This document shows positions 15,478-28,396 of a stretch of 64,000 bases of DNA, in pieces (position 1 is the stretch's first letter; each line of letters opens with the position of its first letter). The notes under the pieces are model-generated. The model did no database searches, was not told where the DNA came from, and saw only the letters and a list, made by a program, of their open reading frames with translations. The stretch is from Mesorhizobium sp. B2-3-12. GTDB taxonomy: Bacteria > Pseudomonadota > Alphaproteobacteria > Rhizobiales > Rhizobiaceae. The position numbers and the translations under genes were made by a program. Location: positions 186,001 through 250,000 of the forward strand of contig NZ_VFVR01000006.1 of the NCBI RefSeq assembly GCF_006442205.1. Reading direction: 5' to 3'.

Positions 15478-15616
15478 AACCGGCCCTCAAGAGAAGTCGC
15501 AGCCCCTTGAGCGCAAATGTGAAGGTGTTGAGTCGACCTCACCCTCACAATCCTGTTGAATTTTTCGCCGCCCGAGCCAAAGGTAGAGCGATTCGAAGGA
15601 GTGTTTCCAAGGCTCG

Positions 15617-16375
15617 ATGACGCAGCATCCGACCCAGTCGCCGCAGTTCTTCCTGACCGCGCCGTCGCCGTGCCCCTACCTCGACGGCCAGTTCGAGCGC
15701 AAGGTGTTCACGCATCTGGTCGGCGAAAAGGCCTCGGAGATGAACGACCTGCTCACGCAAGGCGGCTTCCGGCGCTCGCAGAACATCGCCTACAGGCCCG
15801 CCTGCGAGACCTGCCGCGCCTGTGTATCGGTGCGCATCCTGGCCCAGGAGTTCACCGCCAGCCGCAACATGAAGCGCGTGCTGCAGCACAATTCCGACCT
15901 GGTCGGCGCCATGCACAATGCCGAGCCGTCGACCGAGCAATATTCGCTGTTTCGCGGCTATCTCGACGCCCGCCACCGCCGTGGCGGCATGTCCGACATG
16001 ACGGTGCTCGACTACGCCATGATGGTCGAGGATACCCATGTCGACACCAAGGTGATCGAATACCGGCGGCGGGGGCCCGACACCTTCATCACCGGCAAGG
16101 GCCAGGGTGAACTTATCGCGGTGGCGCTCACCGACAAGATGGCCGACGGCCTGTCGATGGTCTATTCCTATTTCAATCCCGATTTCGAAAGCCGCTCGCT
16201 CGGCACGTTCATGATTCTCGACCATATCGCGCGCGCCAGGGCGATGGGGCTGCCCCATGTCTACCTCGGCTACTGGGTCAATGGTTCGCGCAAGATGAAT
16301 TATAAGATGCGCTTCATGCCGCAGGAGCATCTCGGCCCAAAAGGCTGGGAGCGCTACACGAACGAAGCGGTCTGA
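15617..16375 (+). CDS. bpt: aspartate/glutamate leucyltransferase (Bpt)
   Basis: A 252-residue cytoplasmic aminoacyl-tRNA-protein transferase of the Bpt/Ate type. It transfers leucine from Leu-tRNA to N-terminal Asp or Glu, marking proteins for ClpS/ClpAP degradation. The N-terminal cysteine cluster SPCPYL and CETCRACVSVRI, the basic RRSQNIAYRP segment, and the C-terminal YSYFNPDFESRSLGTFM and YLGYWVNGSRKMNYK blocks are all family-diagnostic. Length is typical. A rho-type terminator is not apparent downstream, and the DMT transporter begins 134 bp on. Confidence 0.93.
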   Translation: MTQHPTQSPQFFLTAPSPCPYLDGQFERKVFTHLVGEKASEMNDLLTQGGFRRSQNIAYRPACETCRACVSVRILAQEFTASRNMKRVLQHNSDLVGAMHNAEPSTEQYSLFRGYLDARHRRGGMSDMTVLDYAMMVEDTHVDTKVIEYRRRGPDTFITGKGQGELIAVALTDKMADGLSMVYSYFNPDFESRSLGTFMILDHIARARAMGLPHVYLGYWVNGSRKMNYKMRFMPQEHLGPKGWERYTNEAV

Positions 16376-16509
16376 CGCCGAGTTTTCCCTCGATCCACGC
16401 TTAAACTGTTTCAAGACAGGGGATGCTGGTCTTTCAGCCGCTCGGCTGGAGAGAGTGCGCGCTTGCGCCGATCGGCCGCCGCCTGCAATTCAATTGCGAA
16501 AGTTCCTGC

Positions 16510-17406
16510 ATGTCCTCTCACCACGATCACCAAAAGGGCCTTTTGATAACCGCCCTCGGCGGACTGATACTGACTGTCGACATACCGTTGATCCGCCTTG
16601 CGGATGGCGGCGCGTGGACGATCCTTTTGCTGCGCACCGGAACCACTTTCATCGCCGCGATGATCATCTGGTCGGTCTGGCGCACGCTGAGCCGCAATGC
16701 CCCGCCGCTCATCCCCGGCTGGGACGGGCTGATCGTGGCGATATGCTATGGGCTGACCTCGATCACCTTCGTCACCGCGGTCTTCCACACCTCGACCGCC
16801 GACCTGGTGTTCATCCTGGCCTTCAACACCGTGTTCGCGGCGCTGCTGTCGTGGATATTCCTGAAGGAGAGGCCGCAGTTGGTGACCATGGTGGCGATGC
16901 TGGTGATGATCCTCGGCGTGCTGGTCATCGTCGGCGGCTCGTTCGGCACGGGCAAGCTGTTCGGCGACTTCATGGCGCTGTGCTCGGCTTTCTTCATCGC
17001 GGTCGCCATCACCCTTTCGCGCGCCAGCGGCAAGGATATGGGCTTCACCTCGCTCATTGGCGTCCTTCTGCCGCTTGGGCTGGCCGCCTTCATGGTGACC
17101 GGCGAAGGCTTTCACGTGAACGCGCCATGGTGGATCGTTTTCAACGGCGCCGTCATCATGCCGATCTCGTTCTTCTGCCTCGCCGCCGGGCCGAAATACA
17201 TTTCAGGACCGGAGGTGGCGATGTTCTACCTGCTCGAAACGGTGCTGGCGCCGATCTGGGTGTGGATGATCTTCGCCGAGACGCCGACCCGCAACAGCCT
17301 GGTCGGCGGCGGCATCCTGATCGTCACGCTGGTCGGCCATTCGCTCTGGCAGCTGCATGATGGACGCAAGCGCCGCAGCGACCTCGCGGTACACCATCCG
17401 GCGTAG
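16510..17406 (+). CDS. DMT-family (EamA) transporter
   Basis: A 298-residue inner-membrane protein with about ten hydrophobic segments in two related halves. It belongs to the drug/metabolite transporter superfamily with EamA repeats. The first repeat includes TADLVFILAFNTVFAALLSW followed by a KERP loop; the second ends with GPEVAMFYLLETVLAPIWVW. Such proteins export metabolites or amino acids, but this substrate cannot be inferred. The ATG at 16510 gives MSSHHDHQKGLL directly before the first membrane helix; upstream in-frame codons would add an implausible tail. It converges with the AI-2E family gene, nine bases apart. Confidence 0.82.
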   Translation: MSSHHDHQKGLLITALGGLILTVDIPLIRLADGGAWTILLLRTGTTFIAAMIIWSVWRTLSRNAPPLIPGWDGLIVAICYGLTSITFVTAVFHTSTADLVFILAFNTVFAALLSWIFLKERPQLVTMVAMLVMILGVLVIVGGSFGTGKLFGDFMALCSAFFIAVAITLSRASGKDMGFTSLIGVLLPLGLAAFMVTGEGFHVNAPWWIVFNGAVIMPISFFCLAAGPKYISGPEVAMFYLLETVLAPIWVWMIFAETPTRNSLVGGGILIVTLVGHSLWQLHDGRKRRSDLAVHHPA

Positions 17407-17415
17407 AGGTCGGTA

Positions 17416-18630
17416 TCAGGCGCTGGCCTTCTTCGCGGCACCAGGTTCCGGCAAGACATCGATCTGCGGACCTGCCTCGATTTCGGTCGCCGACGTGGCG
17501 GCCGTCTCGTCGGCCAGTTCCACCTCGCGCAGCCACTCGCGCCAGATCGCGACCAGCAGCGCCATCAGCACCGGGCCGATGAACAGGCCGAGAAAACCCA
17601 TCGTCTTGACGCCGCCGATCAAGCCGAAAAAGGTCGGCAGGAAGGGCAGTTTTATCGGCCCGCCGACAAGCTTCGGCCGCAAGGTCTTGTCGACGATGAA
17701 CAGCTCGACCGTGCCCCATATGAACAGCGCCAGCCCCGGTATTGGCGAGCCGCTGGCGGCGAGGTAGATCGAGACCAGCGTGAAGGACAATGGCGCGCCG
17801 CCGGGGATGAGCGCCATCACGCCGGTGAGCGCGCCCAGCGTTACCGGTGATGGCACCCCGGCCAGCCAGTAGGCGATGCCCAGCACCAGCCCCTCGCCGA
17901 TGGCGATCACGGTCATGCCGGTCACCGTCGAGGAAATGGTCGCCGGCACGACGCGCGAGATCCGCTCCCAGCGGGTGGGCAGGATGCGTTCGCCGAGACG
18001 GTCGATCTGGCCGGCGAAATTCTCGCCGTCGCGATAGGCGAAAAACAGGGCGATCATCATGAACAGCAGGGTCAGAAAAAGGCTGAAGGCACTGCCGCCG
18101 GCGGCAAGCGCGCCGCGATAGATGCTGCCGATATTGGCGCCGCTGATCAGCTGGATCAGCTCGCCGATGCCGCCGGGATGACCGAGATTGGTCGTCCACT
18201 GCTCGTTCAGCCAATCGCCCACGACGGGCAGGGTCGCGATCCAGTGCGGTGTCGTGGCGCCGTGCCGGTTGGTCTCAATCGCCCAGCCGACCCATTCGCG
18301 CACCTCGTTGATGGCATAGGTGCCCGCAAGCGCGATCGGAATCACCAGGAAGGCGAGGATGAACAGGATGGCCAACGTGGCGGCGATGGTGCGGTTGCCG
18401 CCAACGCCTGCAAGCATCCTCTGGTAGAGCGGCCAGCTGGCGAAGGCAATGACGAGGGCGGCCAGCACCGGGAACAGGAAACCGTGGAAGAAATAGACGC
18501 CGGCGGCAACGATCAGCACCAGCAGCCAGCGCGCCGCAGACAGCGGCGGAATGACGGCCGACCGAAGCGGCGTCGACAGCCCGAACAGGCGCTGCTGCCG
18601 TTCCGGTTTCTTGATTCGTGATTCCTTCAA
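17416..18630 (-). CDS. AI-2E family transporter
   Basis: A 404-residue membrane protein of the AI-2E exporter family (PF01594, YhhT/TqsA-like). It has paired helices at residues 35-75, a long periplasmic region near 110-170, and a C-terminal bundle. The bundle contains GALTGVMALIPGGAPLSFT and FGLIGGVKTMGFLGLFIGPV, typical of the family. Most members are not proven autoinducer transporters; some move ions. The start appears to be a TTG at 18630, giving MKESRIKKPERQQ, since no ATG lies between it and the first membrane segment. A RIME-like repeat fills the upstream gap to parC. Confidence 0.85.
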   Translation of the reverse strand: MKESRIKKPERQQRLFGLSTPLRSAVIPPLSAARWLLVLIVAAGVYFFHGFLFPVLAALVIAFASWPLYQRMLAGVGGNRTIAATLAILFILAFLVIPIALAGTYAINEVREWVGWAIETNRHGATTPHWIATLPVVGDWLNEQWTTNLGHPGGIGELIQLISGANIGSIYRGALAAGGSAFSLFLTLLFMMIALFFAYRDGENFAGQIDRLGERILPTRWERISRVVPATISSTVTGMTVIAIGEGLVLGIAYWLAGVPSPVTLGALTGVMALIPGGAPLSFTLVSIYLAASGSPIPGLALFIWGTVELFIVDKTLRPKLVGGPIKLPFLPTFFGLIGGVKTMGFLGLFIGPVLMALLVAIWREWLREVELADETAATSATEIEAGPQIDVLPEPGAAKKASA

Positions 18631-18711
18631 ACGCCCTGTTCTCCCCGGCCCATCCGGTCAGTTATGCACTGATATAGTGCAGCAATCGTGACGATAGTCC
18701 AAATGGTGATG

Positions 18712-18912
18712 GCAACGCCTCTTCCTTCTTCCCTTGTGGGGCCCGAAGGGCGGGCGAGGCCCGTGGCTCGCCCAGGGCGGTGGATCGGCGCGCAGCGCCG
18801 AGACGGTTGAGGGGTGTTCCAGCGGAGTGAGACGTTGGCGTTCCCTGGAACACCCCTCATCCGACCTCGCTTCGCGAGGCCACCTTCTCCCACAAGGGGA
18901 GAAGGAAGAGGG
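18712..18912. repeat. RIME-like intergenic palindromic mosaic A
   Basis: The 287-bp gap between parC and the AI-2E gene is filled by palindromic blocks. CCTTCTCCC-ACAAG-GGGAGAAGG near 18887-18909 forms a strong hairpin. GGGGTGTTCCAGC...GGAACACCCC near 18812-18857 forms another, and CTCGCTTCGCGAGG lies between them. These resemble the rhizobial intergenic mosaic elements. The block also lies just downstream of the parC stop and may act in termination. Confidence 0.72.
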
Positions 18913-18917
18913 CCAAG

Positions 18918-21170
<2,253 letters not shown>

Positions 21171-21510
21171 GGGCTGGACCTAGCCGAGCGGGTGATTCGC
21201 GGCAAGAGGCGCGTGCCTGGCGATCGTTTCGATCCCATGGTTCTGCAACATCCAAGCGGAAGAGGAAGCTTGCCGGCCAACATCAATCTGTTACATGCCG
21301 TCTCTATTGCCAAGCGCGACAGTGCGGGACGGGCCCGATCTTCATGGCGAATTTACCGGTATGGACAATGACATCGGTTCGGGTTTGCCTTTCGCCTGGA
21401 TTTTTGACCAATGTGGCGGGATGCGCCTTCTTCCCGTCCAGTTCGTCACGGAATGGTGACAGCGCAAAGAATTGAAAAACAATTTTCAGGACACACTCAG
21501 GGACCTCGCG
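21171..21510. other. parC / 21511 divergent intergenic region
   Basis: This 340-bp non-coding stretch separates two divergent genes and must hold both promoters. The only clear structure is the inverted repeat GTCAC-GGAATG-GTGAC at 21446-21461, about 50 bp upstream of the rightward gene. No small gene or repeat element is visible. Confidence 0.5.
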
Positions 21511-22701
21511 ATGACAATCAAACGCTCCACTCTCCAGAAACTGGCTTTTTCGACTTTCTTGCTCACGCTGCCGCTGAACGCGGCCCTTGCCCAGGATGCA
21601 GCGGTCGCCGACCGGCTCAAGGCGGCGCTCTCCGCACAGGGCGTCGACATCTCCTGGACCGGCGTGACAGGCGACAACACCAGCATGGTGCTGCAGGGCG
21701 TGTCGGTGAAACCGGCCGCGGAAAAGGAAGCGCTAGCGATCGGCGACGTCAAGCTCGAGAACATCACCGAAGCCAATGGCGGCTATGATATCGGCACAGT
21801 GTCGACCTCGGCCTTCGAACACAGCAAGGACGGCGTCACCCTCGATCTCAGCCCCTTCGTCATCCATGACATGACGGTGCCGGCCGAGGGCTCCACCAGC
21901 CCGCTTGGCTCGCTGATGATGTACAAATCCGCCGAACTGTCGAACATGACGGTCAAGGTCGCCGACAAGACCGCCTTCTCCATGGACGGCCTTGCCATCC
22001 AGATCACGCCGCCGGCCGACGGCAAGGCGATGGACTTTACCGCCAATACGGAGAAGTTCACGGCCGATCTCTCGCTGGTCGACGATCCCAAGTCCAAGGA
22101 AGTCATCAACGCGCTCGGCTACCAGAACATCTCCGGCAATCTCGAAATGGCGGGCACCTGGCAGCCATCGGACGGTAAGATGGAACTGTCGAAATACGAC
22201 ATCTCCGTTGAGAATGCCGGCACGCTCGGCATGACCTTCGACCTCGGCGGCTACACGATCGACTTCATCAAGTCGCTGCAGGAAATGCAGAAGAAGATGG
22301 CCGCGCAGCCGGAAGGCGCCGACAATTCGGCGCAAGGCATGGCCATGCTCGGCCTGCTGCAGCAGCTGTCGTTCAACAGCGCGTCGATCCGCTTCGACGA
22401 CGATTCGCTGACCGGCAAGGTGCTGGACTATGTCGGCAAGCAGCAGGGCATGTCGGCCAAGGACATCGCCAACCAGGCCAAGGCGATCGTGCCGTTCGGC
22501 ATGGCGCAGCTCAACAATCCGGAACTGACGGCCCAGGTGACCGCGGCGGTCAGCAAGTATCTCGACGATCCGAAGAGCCTCGAAATCTCGGCCGAGCCGC
22601 CGGCATCGGTGCCCTTCGCGCTGATCATGGCCGGCGCCATGTCCAACCCGCTCGACCTGCCGAAGACGCTCGGCGTGACCGTCAAGGCGAACGAGGACTG
22701 A
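21511..22701 (+). CDS. secreted protein of unknown function
   Basis: A 396-residue exported protein. The signal peptide covers about residues 1-28, with a basic start MTIKRSTLQK, a hydrophobic core and cleavage after AALAQ. The mature part is acidic and low in cysteine, built of alternating short beta-like segments such as VDISWTGVTGDNTSMVLQGV. It ends with a helical region rich in Gln and Met near 265-300. I do not recognise a domain with certainty; the layered beta pattern recalls AsmA/DUF945-like periplasmic proteins. AGGGA upstream supports the ATG at 21511 over one at 21472. A strong terminator follows, so it is a single-gene unit. Confidence 0.72.
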   Translation: MTIKRSTLQKLAFSTFLLTLPLNAALAQDAAVADRLKAALSAQGVDISWTGVTGDNTSMVLQGVSVKPAAEKEALAIGDVKLENITEANGGYDIGTVSTSAFEHSKDGVTLDLSPFVIHDMTVPAEGSTSPLGSLMMYKSAELSNMTVKVADKTAFSMDGLAIQITPPADGKAMDFTANTEKFTADLSLVDDPKSKEVINALGYQNISGNLEMAGTWQPSDGKMELSKYDISVENAGTLGMTFDLGGYTIDFIKSLQEMQKKMAAQPEGADNSAQGMAMLGLLQQLSFNSASIRFDDDSLTGKVLDYVGKQQGMSAKDIANQAKAIVPFGMAQLNNPELTAQVTAAVSKYLDDPKSLEISAEPPASVPFALIMAGAMSNPLDLPKTLGVTVKANED

Positions 22702-22722
22702 TCGAAACGATCTCAGGACACG

Positions 22723-22753
22723 AAAAAAGCCCGGCAGCGATGCCGGGCTTTTT
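22723..22753. terminator. bidirectional rho-independent terminator
   Basis: The stem GCCCGGC / GCCGGGC with loop AGCGAT is flanked by AAAAAA on the left and TTTTT on the right. It lies between convergent genes, the secreted protein gene and aspS, and can terminate both. Confidence 0.93.
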
Positions 22754-22817
22754 GATGGATCGCCGAATCGAAAGAACCGGTTCGAGCAAGTTCCTGAAGT
22801 GAAGCCCGAAGCTCCGC

Positions 22818-24608
<1,791 letters not shown>

Positions 24609-24807
24609 TGTCATGGTCAAAAGTCCGGGGTGCTAGGTGGCAGGCCGAAGCATTAAGGCCCAGCCTGAAAATTTGCGCGAAAAGCGCATGGGAGGCCGGG
24701 TTTGTCAAGGCAAGGAGGCTGGCGGCAAGGTCGTGCCAAGGATTTGCCGCTGGCATTGACCAGAGCAATGGTTCAAAAAGGCATCACCGATACGTGATCG
24801 CCTCTTC

Positions 24808-26052
24808 ATGTCCTCAATCCGCCCGCTGATCCCGCTCCTTCTCGCCGCAGGCATCCTGCTCGGCGGCAATGGGCTGCAGAGCACGCTGATCGCGCTACGC
24901 GGCGCGCAGGAAGGGTTTTCGGCATCGGATATCGGATTGATGGGCACTTTCTATTTCGCCGGCTTCCTGCTTGGCTGCCTGGCCATCACCCGCGTCATGA
25001 AGGCGGTCGGCCATATCAGGGCGTTTTCGGCACTGGCCGCGATCGCCTCGGTCGGCACCTTGCTGCTCGTGCTGGTGCTCGATCCAGTGATGTGGTGCGC
25101 GGTGCGCTTTGCCGGCGGCTTCTGTTTCGCCGGGCTGTTCACCATCGTCGAGAGTTGGCTGAATTCCGGCGTCAGCAACCATGACCGCGCCCGCGTGCTG
25201 GCGATCTACCGGATGGTCGATACGGGTTCCGTGACCGGCGCTCAGTTCCTGATTCCCGTTTTCGGCGCCGGCGGCTTCACCATCTTCGCCATCATGTCGA
25301 TCATGATCACGCTGTCGCTGGTGCCGGTCTCGCTTGGCGACCGCTCCAATCCGACGCCGCCGGAGGAGGTCAAGCTCGACCTGGCGCGCGTCTGGCGGAT
25401 TTCGCCGCTTGGCTGCTTCGGCTGCATCGCGGTCGGCGTCACCAACAGCGCCTTTCGCACCTTGTCGCCGGTCTATGCCGAGCAGATCGGCATGTCGGTC
25501 GCCGATGTCGTTACCTTCGTCAGCGTCGGCATATTCGGCGGCGCCATCATCCAATATCCGCTCGGCTACCTCTCCGACCGCTGGGACCGGCGCCGGGTGC
25601 TGTTGCTGACGACCTGCTGCGCAATGCTTTCGGCCCTGGCGCTGGTGTTCGTGGCCGGCAGCAATCCGCTGCTCAACTTCATCATCATCTTCCTCTTCGG
25701 CTGTTTCGCCATGCCGCTCTATTCGCTGTCGGCCGCGCATTCCAACGACCGCGCGGATGCCGGCGAGTTCGTGCTGATCAACGCCGCCCTGATGCTGTTC
25801 TATTCCTTCGGCGCCATTGGCGGTCCTTTCGCGGCCTCGACGGCGATGCAGTATTTCGGGCCGAGCGCGCTGTTTGTCTTCAGCGCCGTGGTCTACACGG
25901 TGTTCATCGCCGTGATCCTCTACCGCATGCAGGCCCGATCCGGCGTGCCGGCCGGCAGACGCAGCCGCTTCACCGCCCTGTTGCGCACTTCGACCGTTTT
26001 CGCGCGGCTGGCCAGGAGAAATAGTGATCCAGACAGTCCGGAAGGGCCATGA
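24808..26052 (+). CDS. MFS transporter (YcaD-like)
   Basis: A 414-residue, roughly 12-segment major-facilitator transporter resembling the YcaD/sugar-efflux-like subgroup. After segment two comes FLLGCLAITRVMKAVGHIRAF, and in the second half the signature-like IQYPLGYLSDRWDRRRVLLL. The central loop, about residues 180-205, is acidic and proline-rich. The C-terminal tail of about 40 residues is basic and probably cytoplasmic. The substrate is unknown. It starts about 200 bp from aspS on the opposite strand and is followed after 75 bp by rnd on the same strand. Confidence 0.83.
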   Translation: MSSIRPLIPLLLAAGILLGGNGLQSTLIALRGAQEGFSASDIGLMGTFYFAGFLLGCLAITRVMKAVGHIRAFSALAAIASVGTLLLVLVLDPVMWCAVRFAGGFCFAGLFTIVESWLNSGVSNHDRARVLAIYRMVDTGSVTGAQFLIPVFGAGGFTIFAIMSIMITLSLVPVSLGDRSNPTPPEEVKLDLARVWRISPLGCFGCIAVGVTNSAFRTLSPVYAEQIGMSVADVVTFVSVGIFGGAIIQYPLGYLSDRWDRRRVLLLTTCCAMLSALALVFVAGSNPLLNFIIIFLFGCFAMPLYSLSAAHSNDRADAGEFVLINAALMLFYSFGAIGGPFAASTAMQYFGPSALFVFSAVVYTVFIAVILYRMQARSGVPAGRRSRFTALLRTSTVFARLARRNSDPDSPEGP

Positions 26053-26127
26053 CGCTGGCACCACAGCTTGACGAAAGCCTTTCCGGCTGAAATCTAGGAA
26101 GACCCTACTCCTGCCAAAAGCGATTTG

Positions 26128-27279
26128 ATGCACGTCATCACCACCCAGAAAGAACTCGAGACCGTTCTCGCCGCTTTCGAAAAGTCGGAATTCGTCACCG
26201 TCGACACCGAATTCATCCGCGAGACGACCTTCTGGCCAATCCTGTGCCTGATCCAGATGGCGGCGCCCGGCGTGACGGCGCTGATCGATCCTTTGTCACC
26301 CGACATCGACCTCGCTCCCTTCTTCAGGCTGATGGCCAACGAGGCGGTGGTCAAAGTCTTCCATGCCGCCAGGCAGGACATCGAAATCATCGTCCATCTC
26401 GGCGATCTCGTTCCGCATCCGGTATTCGACACCCAGGTTGCGGCGATGGTCTGCGGCTTCGGCGACAGTGTTTCCTACGACCAGCTCGTGCAGCGCATCA
26501 CCGGCGCGCGGCTCGACAAGTCGTCGCGCTTCACCGATTGGCGCCATCGGCCGCTATCCGACAAGCAGCTCGACTACGCGCTGGCCGACGTCACCCATCT
26601 GATCGAGGTCTATCAGCACCTCAACGCCGAGCTGGCGCGGGAAAACCGCGCCCACTGGCTGAATGAGGAGATGGATGTCCTGACCTCGCGCGAGACCTAC
26701 GATCCGCACCCCGAGGACGCCTGGAAGCGGCTCAAGATGCGGCTTCGCAAACCGCAGGAGCTGGCGATCGTGCAGGCCGTGGCCGCATGGCGCGAACGTG
26801 AGGCGCGCGAGCGCGACGTGCCGCGCGGCCGCGTGCTCAAGGACGACGCGATCTACGAGATCGCGCAGCAAGGGCCGCGCGATGCGGCAGGCCTTGCCAA
26901 GCTGCGCACGACGCCCAAGGGCTGGGAACGCTCCTCGACGGCGACGGCGCTGCTCGGCGCGGTCAACACCGCGCTTGCCCTGCCAAAGGAGCAGATGCCG
27001 AAACTGCCGAAGAACTTCCAGCCCCCCGAGGGCTCGAGTGCCGCTTCGGAACTCTTGAAAGTGCTGCTCAGGATTGTCGCCGAAAGACAGGGCGTGGCCT
27101 CGAAGGTGCTCGCCTCCAGCGACGACATCGACCGTATCGCGGCCGAAGGCGAGGATGCCGATGTGCCGGCGCTGCAAGGCTGGCGCCGGGCCGTGTTCGG
27201 CGAACAGGCGCTGAAGCTTGTTCGCGGCGAGATCGGCATCAAGTTCGACAAGCGCAAGATCGCGGTGTTCGATCTGTAA
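26128..27279 (+). CDS. rnd: ribonuclease D
   Basis: A 383-residue 3'-5' exoribonuclease of the DEDDy class, acting in tRNA 3'-end maturation and RNA turnover. The exonuclease motifs are complete: VDTEFIRE near residue 24, VFHAARQDIEI near 77, and YALADVTHL near 150 with the catalytic tyrosine. An HRDC nucleic-acid-binding domain follows at about residues 205-285, with a helical C-terminal domain after it. ATG 26128 is preferred over the TTG one codon upstream. It follows the MFS gene and converges with the MAPEG gene, 48 bp apart. Confidence 0.92.
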   Translation: MHVITTQKELETVLAAFEKSEFVTVDTEFIRETTFWPILCLIQMAAPGVTALIDPLSPDIDLAPFFRLMANEAVVKVFHAARQDIEIIVHLGDLVPHPVFDTQVAAMVCGFGDSVSYDQLVQRITGARLDKSSRFTDWRHRPLSDKQLDYALADVTHLIEVYQHLNAELARENRAHWLNEEMDVLTSRETYDPHPEDAWKRLKMRLRKPQELAIVQAVAAWREREARERDVPRGRVLKDDAIYEIAQQGPRDAAGLAKLRTTPKGWERSSTATALLGAVNTALALPKEQMPKLPKNFQPPEGSSAASELLKVLLRIVAERQGVASKVLASSDDIDRIAAEGEDADVPALQGWRRAVFGEQALKLVRGEIGIKFDKRKIAVFDL

Positions 27280-27327
27280 GCGCCGGGCCTTTTCCCCCTT
27301 CCCTTTGGAGAAGGGATTTGGCGCAGT

Positions 27328-27747
27328 TCATACGATTGCGAGCAAGTGCAGGGCCAACCAGATCCAGCCCAGCGCCAGCACCACCGCGCCCAGCACGAAG
27401 GAGCGGTTGCGCAGCAGCAAGTTGTTGCTGGTCAGGTGAAACCAGGCGTGAAAATAGCGTGACGCGACAAAAATCCACATCAGGGCGAGGGTGATGTAGT
27501 TGACGCCGTTGGTCATGTGCAGTGTCAGGCACAGCACGTAGAAGAGCACCGGCAGTTCGAACTGGTTGATCAAATTGTTCGCGACGGTGACAGTAGAGGC
27601 CGGCTCGGTCGAACGAACCTTGTACTGGCCGACCTTGGCTTCACCCGACTTGACAGCGATGTAGCGGCGCCGGCCAATGACGACATAGACGATGTAGATC
27701 AGCAGCACGTGAGCCAGCACCGGCCAGAAGATCGTCGTCTGGTTCAT
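27328..27747 (-). CDS. MAPEG family membrane protein
   Basis: A 139-residue, four-helix inner-membrane protein of the MAPEG family (PF01124), which includes microsomal glutathione transferases. The conserved loop NNLINQFELPVLFYVLC lies near residue 60, and the third helix SRYFHAWFHL near 95 carries the usual basic and aromatic residues. The substrate or enzymatic role of bacterial members is mostly unknown. CAGGAGC precedes the ATG at 27747. The unknown membrane-protein gene upstream at 27773 ends only 25 bp away, so the two and possibly guaB form one leftward transcript. Confidence 0.82.
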   Translation of the reverse strand: MNQTTIFWPVLAHVLLIYIVYVVIGRRRYIAVKSGEAKVGQYKVRSTEPASTVTVANNLINQFELPVLFYVLCLTLHMTNGVNYITLALMWIFVASRYFHAWFHLTSNNLLLRNRSFVLGAVVLALGWIWLALHLLAIV

Positions 27748-27772
27748 TGAATGGCTCCTGCCCTTTACGGCA

Positions 27773-28396
27773 TCAATCCTGACGTCTTTGGCCCGCCAGC
27801 CAGAAAGCGGCAATGACGATGAGCGGGACGGCAAGAAGCGCGAATTTGGTGACGATCAGCGCCGAGGCAAAAGACAGCGAGTCCGGGTTGGCATAGAGGA
27901 AATCGGACAGAAGGCGCGCCACGGCGATATTCTGGGCATAGTCGGCGAGTGTATACGGCAGCACCAGGACCAGCGCGAAGATCGACTGCACCTGCCCCGG
28001 CAGCACGCGGAAATTCTTCAGGCGTCGGGCTGTCGCCAGGATCAGGCTGACCAGCGTCAGCGACAACAGCGCCGGAAACAAAAGATCGAAGGTCAGGTAG
28101 TGCCAGACCAAGATGATCTCGCTGCCGCGTCGGCCAAGCGCCGTCAGCCAGGCCATGCCCTCATCGGGTGTGAATCCGAAATAACGCATGTCGAGCGAGG
28201 ACAGGCCCCCGCTCAATTGACGGAAATAGAAGAACTCCATCCCCGTCATGGCGATGAAAACCGCCGCCGAGAGAAAGCAGAGCGCGCCGACATGGCGCGA
28301 CAGGCGCAGCACCATGGCGGTCAAGTTGCGCCAAAGCCCGGAAGAATCAGGCTCCGCCGGGATAGTTGGGGCTTTCGCGGGTAATCGTGACGTCAT
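27773..28396 (-). CDS. polytopic membrane protein of unknown function
   Basis: A protein of up to 207 residues with four or five hydrophobic segments, including VGALCFLSAAVFIAMTGMEF near residue 40 and a paired bundle at the C-terminus. It has no motif I recognise. The ATG at 28396 makes the gene overlap the 3' end of guaB by 50 bp in another frame. An internal ATG at 28315 would avoid overlap and still precede the first membrane segment, so the start is uncertain. It lies between guaB and the MAPEG gene on the same strand and is probably co-transcribed with both. Confidence 0.68.
   Translation of the reverse strand: MTSRLPAKAPTIPAEPDSSGLWRNLTAMVLRLSRHVGALCFLSAAVFIAMTGMEFFYFRQLSGGLSSLDMRYFGFTPDEGMAWLTALGRRGSEIILVWHYLTFDLLFPALLSLTLVSLILATARRLKNFRVLPGQVQSIFALVLVLPYTLADYAQNIAVARLLSDFLYANPDSLSFASALIVTKFALLAVPLIVIAAFWLAGQRRQD

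Noticed and set aside
18627..18893. A possible small membrane peptide (AITIWTIVTIAALYQ) just upstream of the AI-2E gene
   Set aside because: There is no start codon or ribosome site next to the hydrophobic stretch, and the upstream part runs through repeat sequence.
27301..27315. CCCTT-TGGAG-AAGGG hairpin between rnd and the MAPEG gene as a terminator
   Set aside because: The stem is only five base pairs with no U-tract; it may be a fragment of the recurring intergenic hairpin.
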